A DNA stretch of 64,000 nucleotides from Halomicrobium zhouii. GTDB lineage: Archaea > Halobacteriota > Halobacteria > Halobacteriales > Haloarculaceae. Numbering within the stretch: the first letter of the stretch is position 1; the number at the start of each line of letters is the position of its first letter. The notes under the pieces were generated by a model that was not told the origin of the DNA, did no database searches, and was given only the letters and a program-made list of their open reading frames with translations. The translations under genes were made by a program, and so were the position numbers. Below are positions 26,807 to 34,823 of the stretch, one piece after another. The stretch spans positions 682,001 to 746,000 of the forward strand of contig NZ_FOZK01000001.1 in the NCBI RefSeq assembly GCF_900114435.1, read 5' to 3'.

Positions 26807-28576
26807 TCAGGCCAGGTACTGCGGACCGAACAGCATGACGACGAGTCCGAGCAGCATCGCGACGGTGACGGCGCCAGTCACTGTACTGGTCAGCGTCCGC
26901 TTGTTGTCGACGGGCAGGCGGGCGATGACCGATTCGCTACAGGCCCGGAGGATGTGGCCGCCGTCCAGTGGGTACGACGGGATGAGGTTGAACTGGCCGA
27001 TGACGAGGTTGATCCAGCCGGTCCAGAACAGCAGGTTCGCCAGGAGGAAGGCGGGTCCGTCACCGAAGGCGCCCAGCGGTCCCTGGACCTCGTAGAAGTT
27101 CGTCGCGAACCCGGTGAACCCGGCGAAGTTGTAGCCGAACGCGCCGACGCCGGCTCCAGCGAAGGGGAGCAACAGGACGGTAAACACGCGCTGGGTGAAC
27201 GGGATAGTGGGCGTCCCGTCGTCACCGGCGTCGCCACCGAGCAGTTCCAGGAACGCCCCAGCCGGGTACGGATCGATGCCGAAGTCGGTCACCGAGAAGC
27301 CGCTGATGCCGCGGGAGAACCGATCGACCCCGATGATGCCGTCGCCGTCGGTCCCTCCCTCGGCCATCGTGACCGTGTAGCTGACCCGACTTCCGTCGAG
27401 GTAGCCGGCCACCGTGACCTGTTCACCGGCTGGTCGGCCATCCAGCGCAGTCCGCAGGTCGTTCGGCGTGAGGATTCGCTGCCCATCGATGTGCGTCACC
27501 ACGAGGTCCGCCTCCGCCGTTGCGCCGGCTTCGTCGAGGGGGGCGTCTGGCGTCACGCGTGCGAGCGCCCCGAGCGGTACGGTTCGCGTCTCCCCGTTCG
27601 CGAACGTCAACTCGGCCAGGCTGTGGTTCCCGGCGGCGCGCACGAACTCCCGTTCCGAGTTGACGGCGGTCCCGTTCACTGCGGTTATGGTGCTGTTGAC
27701 TCCGACGGGGGCCCGCGGCGACGCGCTCGTTACCACGACTGAGCGGTCGACGGTGACCGTCTCACCACTCGCGAGCGTGAGCTCGGCCGTGTCGCCCGTC
27801 GCATTCGCCAGCGCTGCGGAGAGCTCGGCGCTTCCCGAGATCGGCGTCCCGTCGACGCCGGTGACGACAGCTCCCGGTTCGATGCCGGCCGAGGCCGCGG
27901 GCGTTCCCTGCTGGACGCCGCCGACCGGTGCGCCGTCGACGACGGCGAACGCGCCCATCACTGGGCCGAACAGGAGGATCAGCGCGACCAGTGCGATCGC
28001 GAAGTTGTTCGTCACCCCGGCCGTGTACATCCGCAACTGGGCGCCGCGATCAGCGAGCCTGAGGTCCTCTTCGTCGGGTTCGACGAAGGCGCCGACCGGG
28101 ACGAGCGTCAGGAACGCGAGCCCGACCGATTCGACGTCGATGTCCTCGACGCGACACATGAGGCCGTGGCCGCCCTCGTGGACGACGAGGCCGAGCGCGA
28201 GCCCGGTCACAATCTCCGGGGCGACCGAGAGCGGGAGGAAGTCGTTCACGCCCGGGATCGCCAGGACGTTCCGCGGTTCGTTCAACGCGGAGGGCTGTGG
28301 GTTCTGGACCGCCTGAAACGCGCCGACGACCACGAGCAGGAAGGAGCCCGCGAGGACTACGAGCCCGATCCCGATGCCGAGGTTCCCCCAGGCCCGCCAG
28401 AAGCGCTTCGGCTGGGCGGCCCAGTCGAGGAACTCCCGACCCCGCTTCGTGTGCAAGGTCATGATCGGCCCGGAGACCTTGACCGACTTCGGAAGCAGTC
28501 CGTGGGTCCGCAACGCCATCGCGAGTATCGAATATCCGACGAGGCCGGCGAGGACCCACGTCAGCGTGCTCACCAT
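26807..28576 (-). CDS. Site-2 protease-family zinc metalloprotease with PDZ domains
   Basis: The product has 589 residues. Membrane helices lie at the N-terminus (1-22, 66-88). The zinc motif HEGGH is at 133-137 within a helix, and the second motif is NLIPSYPLDGGH near 540, the third metal ligand region. Between them are at least two PDZ-like segments: PVGGVQQGTPAASAGIEPG from about 218, and a second around 350-400. Such proteases cut membrane-spanning substrates, often releasing regulators. The substrate is unknown. Codes toward argS on the same strand. Confidence 0.9.
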   Translation of the reverse strand: MVSTLTWVLAGLVGYSILAMALRTHGLLPKSVKVSGPIMTLHTKRGREFLDWAAQPKRFWRAWGNLGIGIGLVVLAGSFLLVVVGAFQAVQNPQPSALNEPRNVLAIPGVNDFLPLSVAPEIVTGLALGLVVHEGGHGLMCRVEDIDVESVGLAFLTLVPVGAFVEPDEEDLRLADRGAQLRMYTAGVTNNFAIALVALILLFGPVMGAFAVVDGAPVGGVQQGTPAASAGIEPGAVVTGVDGTPISGSAELSAALANATGDTAELTLASGETVTVDRSVVVTSASPRAPVGVNSTITAVNGTAVNSEREFVRAAGNHSLAELTFANGETRTVPLGALARVTPDAPLDEAGATAEADLVVTHIDGQRILTPNDLRTALDGRPAGEQVTVAGYLDGSRVSYTVTMAEGGTDGDGIIGVDRFSRGISGFSVTDFGIDPYPAGAFLELLGGDAGDDGTPTIPFTQRVFTVLLLPFAGAGVGAFGYNFAGFTGFATNFYEVQGPLGAFGDGPAFLLANLLFWTGWINLVIGQFNLIPSYPLDGGHILRACSESVIARLPVDNKRTLTSTVTGAVTVAMLLGLVVMLFGPQYLA

Positions 28577-28879
28577 TCGTCGTAATCCTGGCGGCGCCCG
28601 ACAAAGAGGGTTTGGAATGGAGGTCGGGAAAAGCGATCCGCAGTGACGACGGTTTCACCACGACCGCAAACAACTGGAAAGCCCCCGCCTCCTCGACTCG
28701 GGCGACTCGTTGCGCTCCTCGATCGGTCACTGCGTTCCCTCTCTCCGGTGCTTACGTCGTCGTCCTTCGTCGAGGAGGCGGCCCCTTTCAGTCCCACCCG
28801 TTTTGACAGACCAGTCGGTCTGGGTTTTCTGGTTGATGGCAGCCGTCGCCGTCCCGGAAATCGCCTCACCGCGAGAAAC
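28577..28879. repeat. Gap with half copy C of the palindromic element
   Basis: From 28671 the sequence reads AACAACTGGAAAGCCC, the same left border as elements A and B. It stays similar to the left arm of A (TTGCGCTCCTCG, CTCCGGTGCTTACGTCGTC) to CCCCTTTCAGTCCCACC at 28783-28799, where it stops. There is no inner palindrome and no right arm, so this is a truncated copy (about 28677-28799). After it, CAGACC-AGTC-GGTCTG (28807-28822) forms a short hairpin. No gene is visible. Confidence 0.65.
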
Positions 28880-30670
28880 TCAGGCTTCCCGTCGCAGGCG
28901 CTTCACGACAAACTCACGGTCGAGTTTGGCGATGAAGGGGCCGAGCTGGGGCCCTTCGTCCTCGTCGAACAGGAGGCGATAGCCGGCGCCGAAGAAGTCA
29001 CCCAGTTCCAGGTCGTGGCGCCGGGCGGTCTCGTAGATTTCGCCCTGGATTTCCTCGCCGTCGTGACCCTCGGCGACGAAGTCGGCGAGTTCGTCCAGCG
29101 CGGCCTCGGTCGCTTCGTCGAACTCCGCATCGGGGATCTCGGCGCGCTTGAGTTCGTAGTTGAACTCGTTGTCGGTGCGGCGGGCCCACTCGGCGGCCAG
29201 GTCGACGCGGCCGAGGGCCGTGTCGACGGCCCACGCGGGCGTCGCGTCGGTGAGGTGCCCCTCCTTCCGGGCGACCTGCTCGCGGAGGGCGGGGTCGTCG
29301 AACATCCCCAGGACGGCGGCGAAGGTGTACGGGATCCGGACGCGGTCGCTGAACTCGTCGTCAAGCAGGTCGTTCACGCGCACGCGAACCTCGGGGTCGT
29401 CGGCCAGGGTCTGCCAGCCAACCTCGTCGAACTGGTCGGCGAACACGTTGGCGACGGTGGGACGGATCGAGAGCGGATAGGTCCGGTCGGCGAGGGCCTC
29501 CTCGCGCTCGCTCCCCGACTCCTCGCCGAAGTAGATGGCCTCGGTGCGGTCGAAGTCGTCGACGGTCTGGTCCAGGCGCTCGACGCTGAAGTCCCGGGCC
29601 TTGCTGGGGTCCTTCGTGAAGAAGTACCGGAGAACCTCGGGTTCGAGAATCTTCAGGAGGTCGTGGACCAGCACGACGTGGCCCTCGGAGGAGGAGAAGG
29701 GCTGTCCGTCGAGGGTGAACCACTCGTACACCATCGGGACTGGCGGCTGGATGTCGAAGACGTTCTCGGCGACGTCGACGCCGGAGGGCCACGAGCCCTC
29801 GGCGTGGTCCTTCCCGAACGGTTCGAAGTCGACGCCCAGAACGTCCCAGCCGGCAGGCCACTCGAAGCGCCAGGGGAGTTTCCCCTCGCGGAAGGTGGCC
29901 GTTCCCTCGTGGCCACAGCCCTGGATGGTCTGGTCGCCGGCCTCCATGTCGGTACAGACGTAGTCGACGGTCTCCGAGTCGAGGTCCACCGCCGTGACGG
30001 TCTCGGTTATCTTCCCACACTCGCCGCAGATGGGGTTGAACGGGACGTACTCCTCGTCGATCTTGTCCTGGTACTCGGAGAGGACCTCGCGGGCCTCGTC
30101 CTGGTGTTCGAGGACGTGGCGCGTGAGTTCCTCGAACTCGCCCGCTTCGTAGAGGTCGGTCGTCGAGACGACGTCGATGTCGACGCCCAGGAGGTTCGCC
30201 GAGTCCTCGATGAGCGACGAGAAGTGGTCGCCGTAGGAGTCACAGCAGCCGAACGGGTCCGGGATGTCCGTGTAGGGGTGGCCGAGGTTCTTCCCCAGCG
30301 CGCCGGCGTTGACCTCGCCCAGGTCGACGACGTTGCCGTCGAGGTCGGCGAGCTTCCGGGGTAGTTTTCGCAGGGGGTCGCGGTCGTCGGTGGTGAACAC
30401 CTGCCGGACCTCGTGGCCGCGCTCGCGCAGGACCTCGGCGACGACGTAGCCTCGCATGATCTCGTTGACGTTGCCGAGGTGGGGAACGCCGGAGGGCGAG
30501 ATGCCGCCCTTGACGACGATGGGTTCGCTCGGATCACGTTCGAGGATGCGGTCGGCGACCTCGTCGGCCCAGAAGACGTGTCGTGCGTCGGCGCCATCGT
30601 CATCGCCGCTCTCTCGTCCACCGACGGCGTACGGATCGGTCGTCACCGAGTCCGCGTCGCTCTCGCTCAT
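28880..30670 (-). CDS. lysS: Class I lysyl-tRNA synthetase
   Basis: The product has 596 residues. It is the archaeal class I enzyme rather than the class II form: HLGN at 64-67 after SPSGVP serves as HIGH, and PFSSSEGH as KMSKS. A zinc-binding segment with CGECGK and a second Cys cluster (CTDMEAG ... GCGHEG) sits about residues 215-255. The C-terminal domain is alpha-helical and acidic. pyrH lies upstream and overlaps by four bases, so the two genes are translated together. Confidence 0.96.
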   Translation of the reverse strand: MSESDADSVTTDPYAVGGRESGDDDGADARHVFWADEVADRILERDPSEPIVVKGGISPSGVPHLGNVNEIMRGYVVAEVLRERGHEVRQVFTTDDRDPLRKLPRKLADLDGNVVDLGEVNAGALGKNLGHPYTDIPDPFGCCDSYGDHFSSLIEDSANLLGVDIDVVSTTDLYEAGEFEELTRHVLEHQDEAREVLSEYQDKIDEEYVPFNPICGECGKITETVTAVDLDSETVDYVCTDMEAGDQTIQGCGHEGTATFREGKLPWRFEWPAGWDVLGVDFEPFGKDHAEGSWPSGVDVAENVFDIQPPVPMVYEWFTLDGQPFSSSEGHVVLVHDLLKILEPEVLRYFFTKDPSKARDFSVERLDQTVDDFDRTEAIYFGEESGSEREEALADRTYPLSIRPTVANVFADQFDEVGWQTLADDPEVRVRVNDLLDDEFSDRVRIPYTFAAVLGMFDDPALREQVARKEGHLTDATPAWAVDTALGRVDLAAEWARRTDNEFNYELKRAEIPDAEFDEATEAALDELADFVAEGHDGEEIQGEIYETARRHDLELGDFFGAGYRLLFDEDEGPQLGPFIAKLDREFVVKRLRREA

Positions 30671-31386
30671 GCGTCGGTCCAGTCGGCGGGGTCCGTCTCG
30701 TGGCCGTTCGGCAGGACGTCGGTCCCGTCGTGCTCGCCGGTCCGGATGGCGCGTGCGACGGCCTCGGGGTCATTGCCGTCGAGGACGATGGCTCGCATGC
30801 CCGCGCGCTGGATGACCTTCGCGGCCAGCAGGTCGACGGGGGCATTGGACCCGGCGTTCATCTCCAGGTCGGCGATCAGGTCCACGAGTTCGTCGGCGCT
30901 CATCTCCTCGTACTTCTCGGCCGCCGAATCGACGTTCGGGTCGGCGCTGAACACGCCGGGGACGCTCGTCGCGTAGACGAGCAGGTCGGCGTTGACGTAC
31001 TCGGCGAAGGCCGCGCTGACGGCGTCGGTGGTCTGGGCCGCGACGGTGCCGCCGAGGACGGGGATGTCGCCGCGCCGCAGGGCCTCGCGTCCGTCCTCGT
31101 ACGTCTCCGAGGGCGTGGGCGCGGCCCGCTCGTCGAGGGCGGCGATGAGCAATCGACCGTTGAGTCGCGTCACGGCGATGCCGATCTCGTCGAGTTCGAT
31201 CTCGTTGGCGCCCAGCTCCCTGGCGGTCTGGATGTACTCGCGTGCGGTGGGCCCGCCGCCGACGACGACACCGAGTTCGTGGCCTTCGTCGTCGAGCGCT
31301 TCGAGCGCTGCCGCGTACTGGGAGACCCGGTCGGCTTCGAGGTCCGGCGCGAGGACGCTCCCGCCGACGGAGACGACTACCTTCAT
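30667..31386 (-). CDS. pyrH: UMP kinase (archaeal PyrH)
   Basis: The product has 239 residues with the amino-acid-kinase fold: VVVSVGGSVLAPDL at the N-terminus, GVVVGGGPTAREYI, and YATSVPGVFSADPNV for the nucleotide site. It converts UMP to UDP. Length and the GGS (not GGSSL) start fit the archaeal branch. It is the first gene of a pyrH-lysS unit. A TATA element (CCCTTAAGAC on the coding strand) and a palindrome lie just upstream. Confidence 0.94.
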   Translation of the reverse strand: MKVVVSVGGSVLAPDLEADRVSQYAAALEALDDEGHELGVVVGGGPTAREYIQTARELGANEIELDEIGIAVTRLNGRLLIAALDERAAPTPSETYEDGREALRRGDIPVLGGTVAAQTTDAVSAAFAEYVNADLLVYATSVPGVFSADPNVDSAAEKYEEMSADELVDLIADLEMNAGSNAPVDLLAAKVIQRAGMRAIVLDGNDPEAVARAIRTGEHDGTDVLPNGHETDPADWTDA

Positions 31387-31410
31387 TGGGTCGGCGTACC
31401 CCCGTGGCGG

Positions 31411-31429
31411 TCTTAAGGGTTGTCAACCC
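31411..31429 (-). promoter_or_regulatory. pyrH promoter with adjoining GGGTTG palindrome
   Basis: TTAAG at 31413-31417 sits about 27-31 bases before the pyrH start, a normal leaderless TATA position. It touches the inverted repeat GGGTTGTCAACCC (31417-31429; 6-bp arms, one central base). A protein bound there would overlap the initiation complex, so it is a repressor-site candidate. Confidence 0.45.
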
Positions 31430-31770
31430 CGAACGACGCCGGCCCCGGGACTACGACTTACTGACTCGAGACCCGGGCCTCCGGGTATCTCTGGTCGTCA
31501 GACGACCGTCAGACCGGTGGAAACTATCGGCAATAAATGCTTGTTTTACGCCCCGTTTGCCGTTCAATCGACCCTTTCTGAACCGTTCAGAAACGTCGGC
31601 TGGATCGTCGCAGCACTCTCTCAGAGAAGATTGTAAAAGGTCTAAGTGTCTCTCGAAACGTCGTGAAAAATCGGCGTGCCGACGTTTCAACCTGAAAGTG
31701 CCCGAAGTGACTCGAAGCTTCCTTTCTTTATATACTCGTCCCGGGGTAATGGACAGTCGAGGTCAACAAC
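31430..31770. promoter_or_regulatory. Long control region with a perfect 19-bp inverted repeat, upstream of the DUF7123 gene
   Basis: This 341-base region lies between pyrH and a short winged-helix gene. It is A/T-richer than its surroundings and carries TTTCTGAACCGTTCAGAAA (31575-31593), a perfect inverted repeat with one central base, typical of a dimeric regulator site. TTTATATA at 31727-31734 is a strong TATA box, giving a leader of roughly 10-15 bases before the ATG at 31771. Segments such as CGAAACGTCGTGAAAAATCGG suggest further weak elements. No reading frame is credible. Confidence 0.55.
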
Positions 31771-32013
31771 ATGAGCGTAACTGCGCAGCCCTCCCGCGAA
31801 CAGCTCAGTAAGGAAGACCGACTGAAGGCCTTCCTGCAGGACAAGGCAGCCGACGGCGAGATGTACTTCAAGAGCAAGTTCATCGCCGACGAAGTCGGCC
31901 TCTCCCCCAAGGAGATCGGCGCGCTGATGGTCAAGCTCAAGGACTCGGCCGAACTCGAGGTCGAGAAGTGGTCGTACACGAGCGCGACGACCTGGCGCGT
32001 CGAATCGGTCTAG
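31771..32013 (+). CDS. Small winged-helix protein, DUF7123-like
   Basis: The product has 80 residues and is nearly a bare winged helix-turn-helix. Helices cover about 9-27 and 33-43, the recognition-helix region is LSPKEIGALMVKLKDS, and a wing of beta strands ends KWSYTSATTWRVESV. The haloarchaeal DUF7123 family has this size and sequence style. DNA binding is likely; the target is unknown. It could bind the 19-bp palindrome in its own upstream region, which is testable inference. Confidence 0.75.
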   Translation: MSVTAQPSREQLSKEDRLKAFLQDKAADGEMYFKSKFIADEVGLSPKEIGALMVKLKDSAELEVEKWSYTSATTWRVESV

Positions 32014-32142
32014 GCCGCCCGCGGTCCCCTCCACACACCCTGTTTTCGTTCCCCATTCGTTCCCCTTTCGCCCGGATTGTGAGGTACTCCTGCGAACTGC
32101 TCACGGCCAGTCGCCCAGTCGTGAACCGTCGCCCGTCCGGGG

Positions 32143-32149
32143 TTTTATG
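32143..32149 (+). promoter_or_regulatory. TATA box of the second site-2 protease gene
   Basis: TTTTATG lies about 30 bases before the ATG at 32176, the leaderless spacing. The other 120 bases of the gap to the DUF7123 stop hold T-rich CCTGTTTTCGTTCCCC (about 32039-32054), which may end that transcript. Confidence 0.5.
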
Positions 32150-32175
32150 CACGCCCACGGCCTACCTTCCCGATA

Positions 32176-33324
32176 ATGGACGCGGGCGACTCGCTGGCGG
32201 GTGCGCCGTCTGTCGAGCAACTCAGGCCGGTTTTCCACGTCTACCAGGTTCGGCGTGACGGCGACCGATTGCTGTACGTCGGCGACCCGCGAACCACGCC
32301 CGACGCCATCGAACGGCGCCTCTGGGAACCCTTCCACGACGCGGGGTACGAGCTCTCGCTGGAGCGCGATTACGACCCTGAGTCGGACGTCCAGATCCCG
32401 ACCCACGGGTGGGTGCTCGTCGCCCGCCCTCGCACGCCCGGTATCGACGGCGTCCCGTGGACGAACGTCGTCCTCCTCTTGCTCACCATCGGCTCGACGC
32501 TCCTCGTCGGCGGGGTCCAGTGGTACCGGATCGACCCGACCGGCAACCCGCTCGCGCTGCTCCGGGCCTGGCCCTTCGTCGCCGCCGTCCTCGGCGTGCT
32601 CGCCGTCCACGAACTCGGCCACTACGTCGCCAGCCGCTACCACGGCGTCGAGGCGAGTCTGCCCTACTTCATCCCCTTCCCGACGCTCATCGGGACGATG
32701 GGCGCGGTGATACGGATGAAGGGGCGCATTCCCAACCGGAAAGCGCTGTTCGACATCGGCGCGTCCGGCCCGCTGGCGGGACTGGTCGCTACCGTCGTCG
32801 TCTCGGCCATCGGCCTGCAACTGGACCCCCTCGCCGTCCAGCAGGGGACGCCGGAACCCGGCGCCACCATCGTCGAGTTCAACTTCCCGCTCCTGCTCCA
32901 GGGCATCGCCGCGGCGACCGGCACGTCGGCGAAACTCGCCGAGGGCGCCTACCACCCGGTCGTCTTCGGCGGCTGGGTCGGGATGTTCATCACGGTGTTG
33001 AACCTGCTGCCCGTCGGCCAGCTCGACGGCGGCCACATCGCCCGGTCTGTCTTCGGCGAGCGCCAGGAGACCGTCGCCGCGGCCGTCCCAGCGGCGCTGT
33101 TCGGCCTCGCCGGCTACCTCTACTTCGTCTCGGACGTCACCAACGCCGTCGGCGTCTGGGTGATGTGGGGGCTGCTCGCGACTGGCCTGGCCTACGCCGG
33201 GCCGGCCACGCCCATCCGGGATACGCCGCTCGACGACAAGCGCGTCGCACTCGCCATCCTGACGTTCGTCCTCGGTATCCTCTGTTTCACGCCCATCCCG
33301 TTCGAACTCGGCGCCCAGGTGTGA
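32176..33324 (+). CDS. Site-2 protease-family metalloprotease without PDZ
   Basis: The product has 382 residues. A soluble N-terminal domain of about 95 residues precedes six or more membrane helices. The zinc motif is HELGH (145-149), and NLLPVGQLDGGH supplies the third ligand. The segment ASRYHGVEASLPYFIPFP after HELGH is typical of this archaeal/plant EGY-like subgroup. It cuts within membranes; the substrate is unknown. It is unrelated in layout to the PDZ-bearing enzyme at 26807, so the cell has two types. Confidence 0.9.
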   Translation: MDAGDSLAGAPSVEQLRPVFHVYQVRRDGDRLLYVGDPRTTPDAIERRLWEPFHDAGYELSLERDYDPESDVQIPTHGWVLVARPRTPGIDGVPWTNVVLLLLTIGSTLLVGGVQWYRIDPTGNPLALLRAWPFVAAVLGVLAVHELGHYVASRYHGVEASLPYFIPFPTLIGTMGAVIRMKGRIPNRKALFDIGASGPLAGLVATVVVSAIGLQLDPLAVQQGTPEPGATIVEFNFPLLLQGIAAATGTSAKLAEGAYHPVVFGGWVGMFITVLNLLPVGQLDGGHIARSVFGERQETVAAAVPAALFGLAGYLYFVSDVTNAVGVWVMWGLLATGLAYAGPATPIRDTPLDDKRVALAILTFVLGILCFTPIPFELGAQV

Positions 33325-33441
33325 TCGCTGGTCTTCGTGCTAGCTTCGGTCGCAGAGACTCCTGGTGTGTGGCTTGTGTGTACTGAGCGGGTGATTCTTC
33401 TGGGTTGATGCTGAAAGAAAGGAGACCGCCAACAACACTTA
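33325..33441. other. Gap left of palindromic element B
   Basis: This gap holds no gene. From 33408 it reads GCTGAAAGAAAGGAGACCGC and then CAACAAC. This is an inverted match to the sequence just right of element A (GCAGTCTCCTTTCTTCCAGC, 24870-24889), so the element family may extend about 30 bases beyond the borders I gave. Confidence 0.4.
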
Positions 33442-33757
33442 GAAAGCCCTCGGCGCGCTCCGGTCCCGCGGTCCACCTGCGCTCCTCGCTCCGCTCCGGT
33501 GCTTGGTGGACCGGGGTTCCCGGAGCCCGCCTCGCCCTTTCAGTCCACCAGGACGGCACCGGAGCCTTCCCTTCCCCTGGTCGCGCGATGAAACGCGCTC
33601 CCGGCCGACCGCCGCGCGGTTGCGGAGCGGTCAGGACGCGTGTCGCGCCGCCAGGCGTGACCGGGGAGGTGTGGTGGCATCAATCGCGAGCGCGTTTTAT
33701 CGCGCGAGCGACGGCTGTCCCTGGTGGACTGAAAGGGCGAGCGCGCCGAGGGCTTTC
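33442..33757. repeat. Nested palindromic element, copy B (316 bp, inverted relative to A)
   Basis: The ends are the perfect inverted pair GAAAGCCCTCGGCGCGCTC (33442-33460) and GAGCGCGCCGAGGGCTTTC (33739-33757). Inner arms are CGCCCTTTCAGTCCACCAG (33533-33551) with CTGGTGGACTGAAAGGGCG (33721-33739), and TCGCGCGATGAAACGCGCTC (33581-33600) with GAGCGCGTTTTATCGCGCGA (33688-33707). Its asymmetric centre (ACCGGGGAGGTGTGGTGGCA on the plus strand) is the reverse complement of the centre of copy A, which shows that the two are in opposite orientation. Not coding. Confidence 0.85.
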
Positions 33758-33873
33758 GACTTGTTGCCGTCTCAAGTTCTGTCACCAGTTCGAAACCCAT
33801 CGAACGATACCTCTACACACTGTACAGACCGCTCGGAGAGGCAAGCCAGTAATCGAACGCCACCCTCTCAGCG
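33758..33873. other. Gap between element B and thiL
   Basis: About 116 bases downstream of the minus-strand thiL gene. The left end (CTTGTTGCCGTCTC) belongs to the outer flank of element B. The rest is of lower G+C (TCGAACGATACCTCTACACA) and shows neither gene nor clear terminator. Confidence 0.3.
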
Positions 33874-34740
33874 TTAGTGCGTCCAGCCGCGATCGGGGAG
33901 CGGATCTCCGTCGAGCGTAACGCCTGACTCGGTCACTGTCCCGATCCTGGTCAACTCACAGGGAACTTCCTCGCGTGCACGCGATAGATTCGATTCGGGC
34001 ATCGTACACACTAGCTCGAAGTCCTCGCCGAAGAACGCGCCCAGTTCGAGTCGGTCTGCGTCGTCGGTCGCCACGTCGTCCACGCTCGGGTCGATGGGGA
34101 GCGGTGACTCGACGGCGAACCCGCAGCCGGAGGCCTCGGCGAGCTGGTGGAGCGAGCGGGCCAGCCCGTCGCTAGAGTCCATCATCGCCGTCGCGTGTTC
34201 GCGGAGCGCGACGCCCGCGGCCACGCGCGGGAGGAACTGGTAGAGGTCGTTGGCTATCTCGACGTCGCCCCGCTCGAACAGGCGAAACGCCGCCGCACTT
34301 CGGCCCAGTGTCCCGGTCACGCAGACGGCGTCGCCGACTTCGGCACCGGAGCGCAACACCGGGTCGTCCGTCCGGCCGAGTGCGGTCGATACGATGGTGA
34401 GTTCGTCCGTGCTGTCGAGGTCGCCGCCGACGTACTCGGCCTCGACCGCGTCGCAGACGTCGGCGGCGCCGTCGACGAACGCCAGCAGGTCGTCCTCGTC
34501 GAACGTGGGGGCGCCGTAGACGGCGACGGTGGCGGTCGCCGCGGCCCCCATCGAGGCGACGTCGGAGAGGGAGGCCCCGATGGCGCGCCAGCCGGCGGTG
34601 TAGCGGGTCGTCCCCTCGGGGAAGTCGGTCGTGGCGTGGAGCATGTCCGTCGTGAGCACCTGCCCGTCGACGACCGCGCAGTCGTCGCCGGCGGTGGGGA
34701 GGCGGTCGGCGAGCACGTCGAGGGCCGCCCGTTCGTCCAT
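33874..34740 (-). CDS. thiL: Thiamine-monophosphate kinase
   Basis: The product has 288 residues. AIR-synthase-like fold landmarks are GDDCAVVDG, TTDMLHATTDFP, GASLSDVASMGA and, C-terminal, MMDSSDGLARSLHQL with FFGEDFELVCT. The enzyme phosphorylates thiamine phosphate to thiamine pyrophosphate. I chose ATG 34740 because MDERAALDVLADRLP matches the family start; an upstream in-frame ATG adds unrelated Arg-rich residues. It is divergent from the flippase-like gene, sharing an 83-base promoter region. Confidence 0.93.
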   Translation of the reverse strand: MDERAALDVLADRLPTAGDDCAVVDGQVLTTDMLHATTDFPEGTTRYTAGWRAIGASLSDVASMGAAATATVAVYGAPTFDEDDLLAFVDGAADVCDAVEAEYVGGDLDSTDELTIVSTALGRTDDPVLRSGAEVGDAVCVTGTLGRSAAAFRLFERGDVEIANDLYQFLPRVAAGVALREHATAMMDSSDGLARSLHQLAEASGCGFAVESPLPIDPSVDDVATDDADRLELGAFFGEDFELVCTMPESNLSRAREEVPCELTRIGTVTESGVTLDGDPLPDRGWTH

Positions 34741-34823
34741 GGACGTGGGTCGACGGCGAAACACTAAAACCGTCGGTCTCCGCCATCGTGGGGTTGAAAC
34801 GGCCGCCACGCCTCTGTACTGCC

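Noticed and set aside
25040-27742. 900-residue plus-strand frame across argS and the site-2 protease gene
   Set aside because: Both genes on the other strand have clear family motifs. This frame is an artefact of codon bias and spans two unrelated genes.
28801-28835. Intrinsic terminator CAGACC-AGTC-GGTCTG followed by GGTTTTCTGG
   Set aside because: The T-rich side faces the plus strand, where no gene ends. On the lysS strand the stem is followed by A-rich, not T-rich, sequence.
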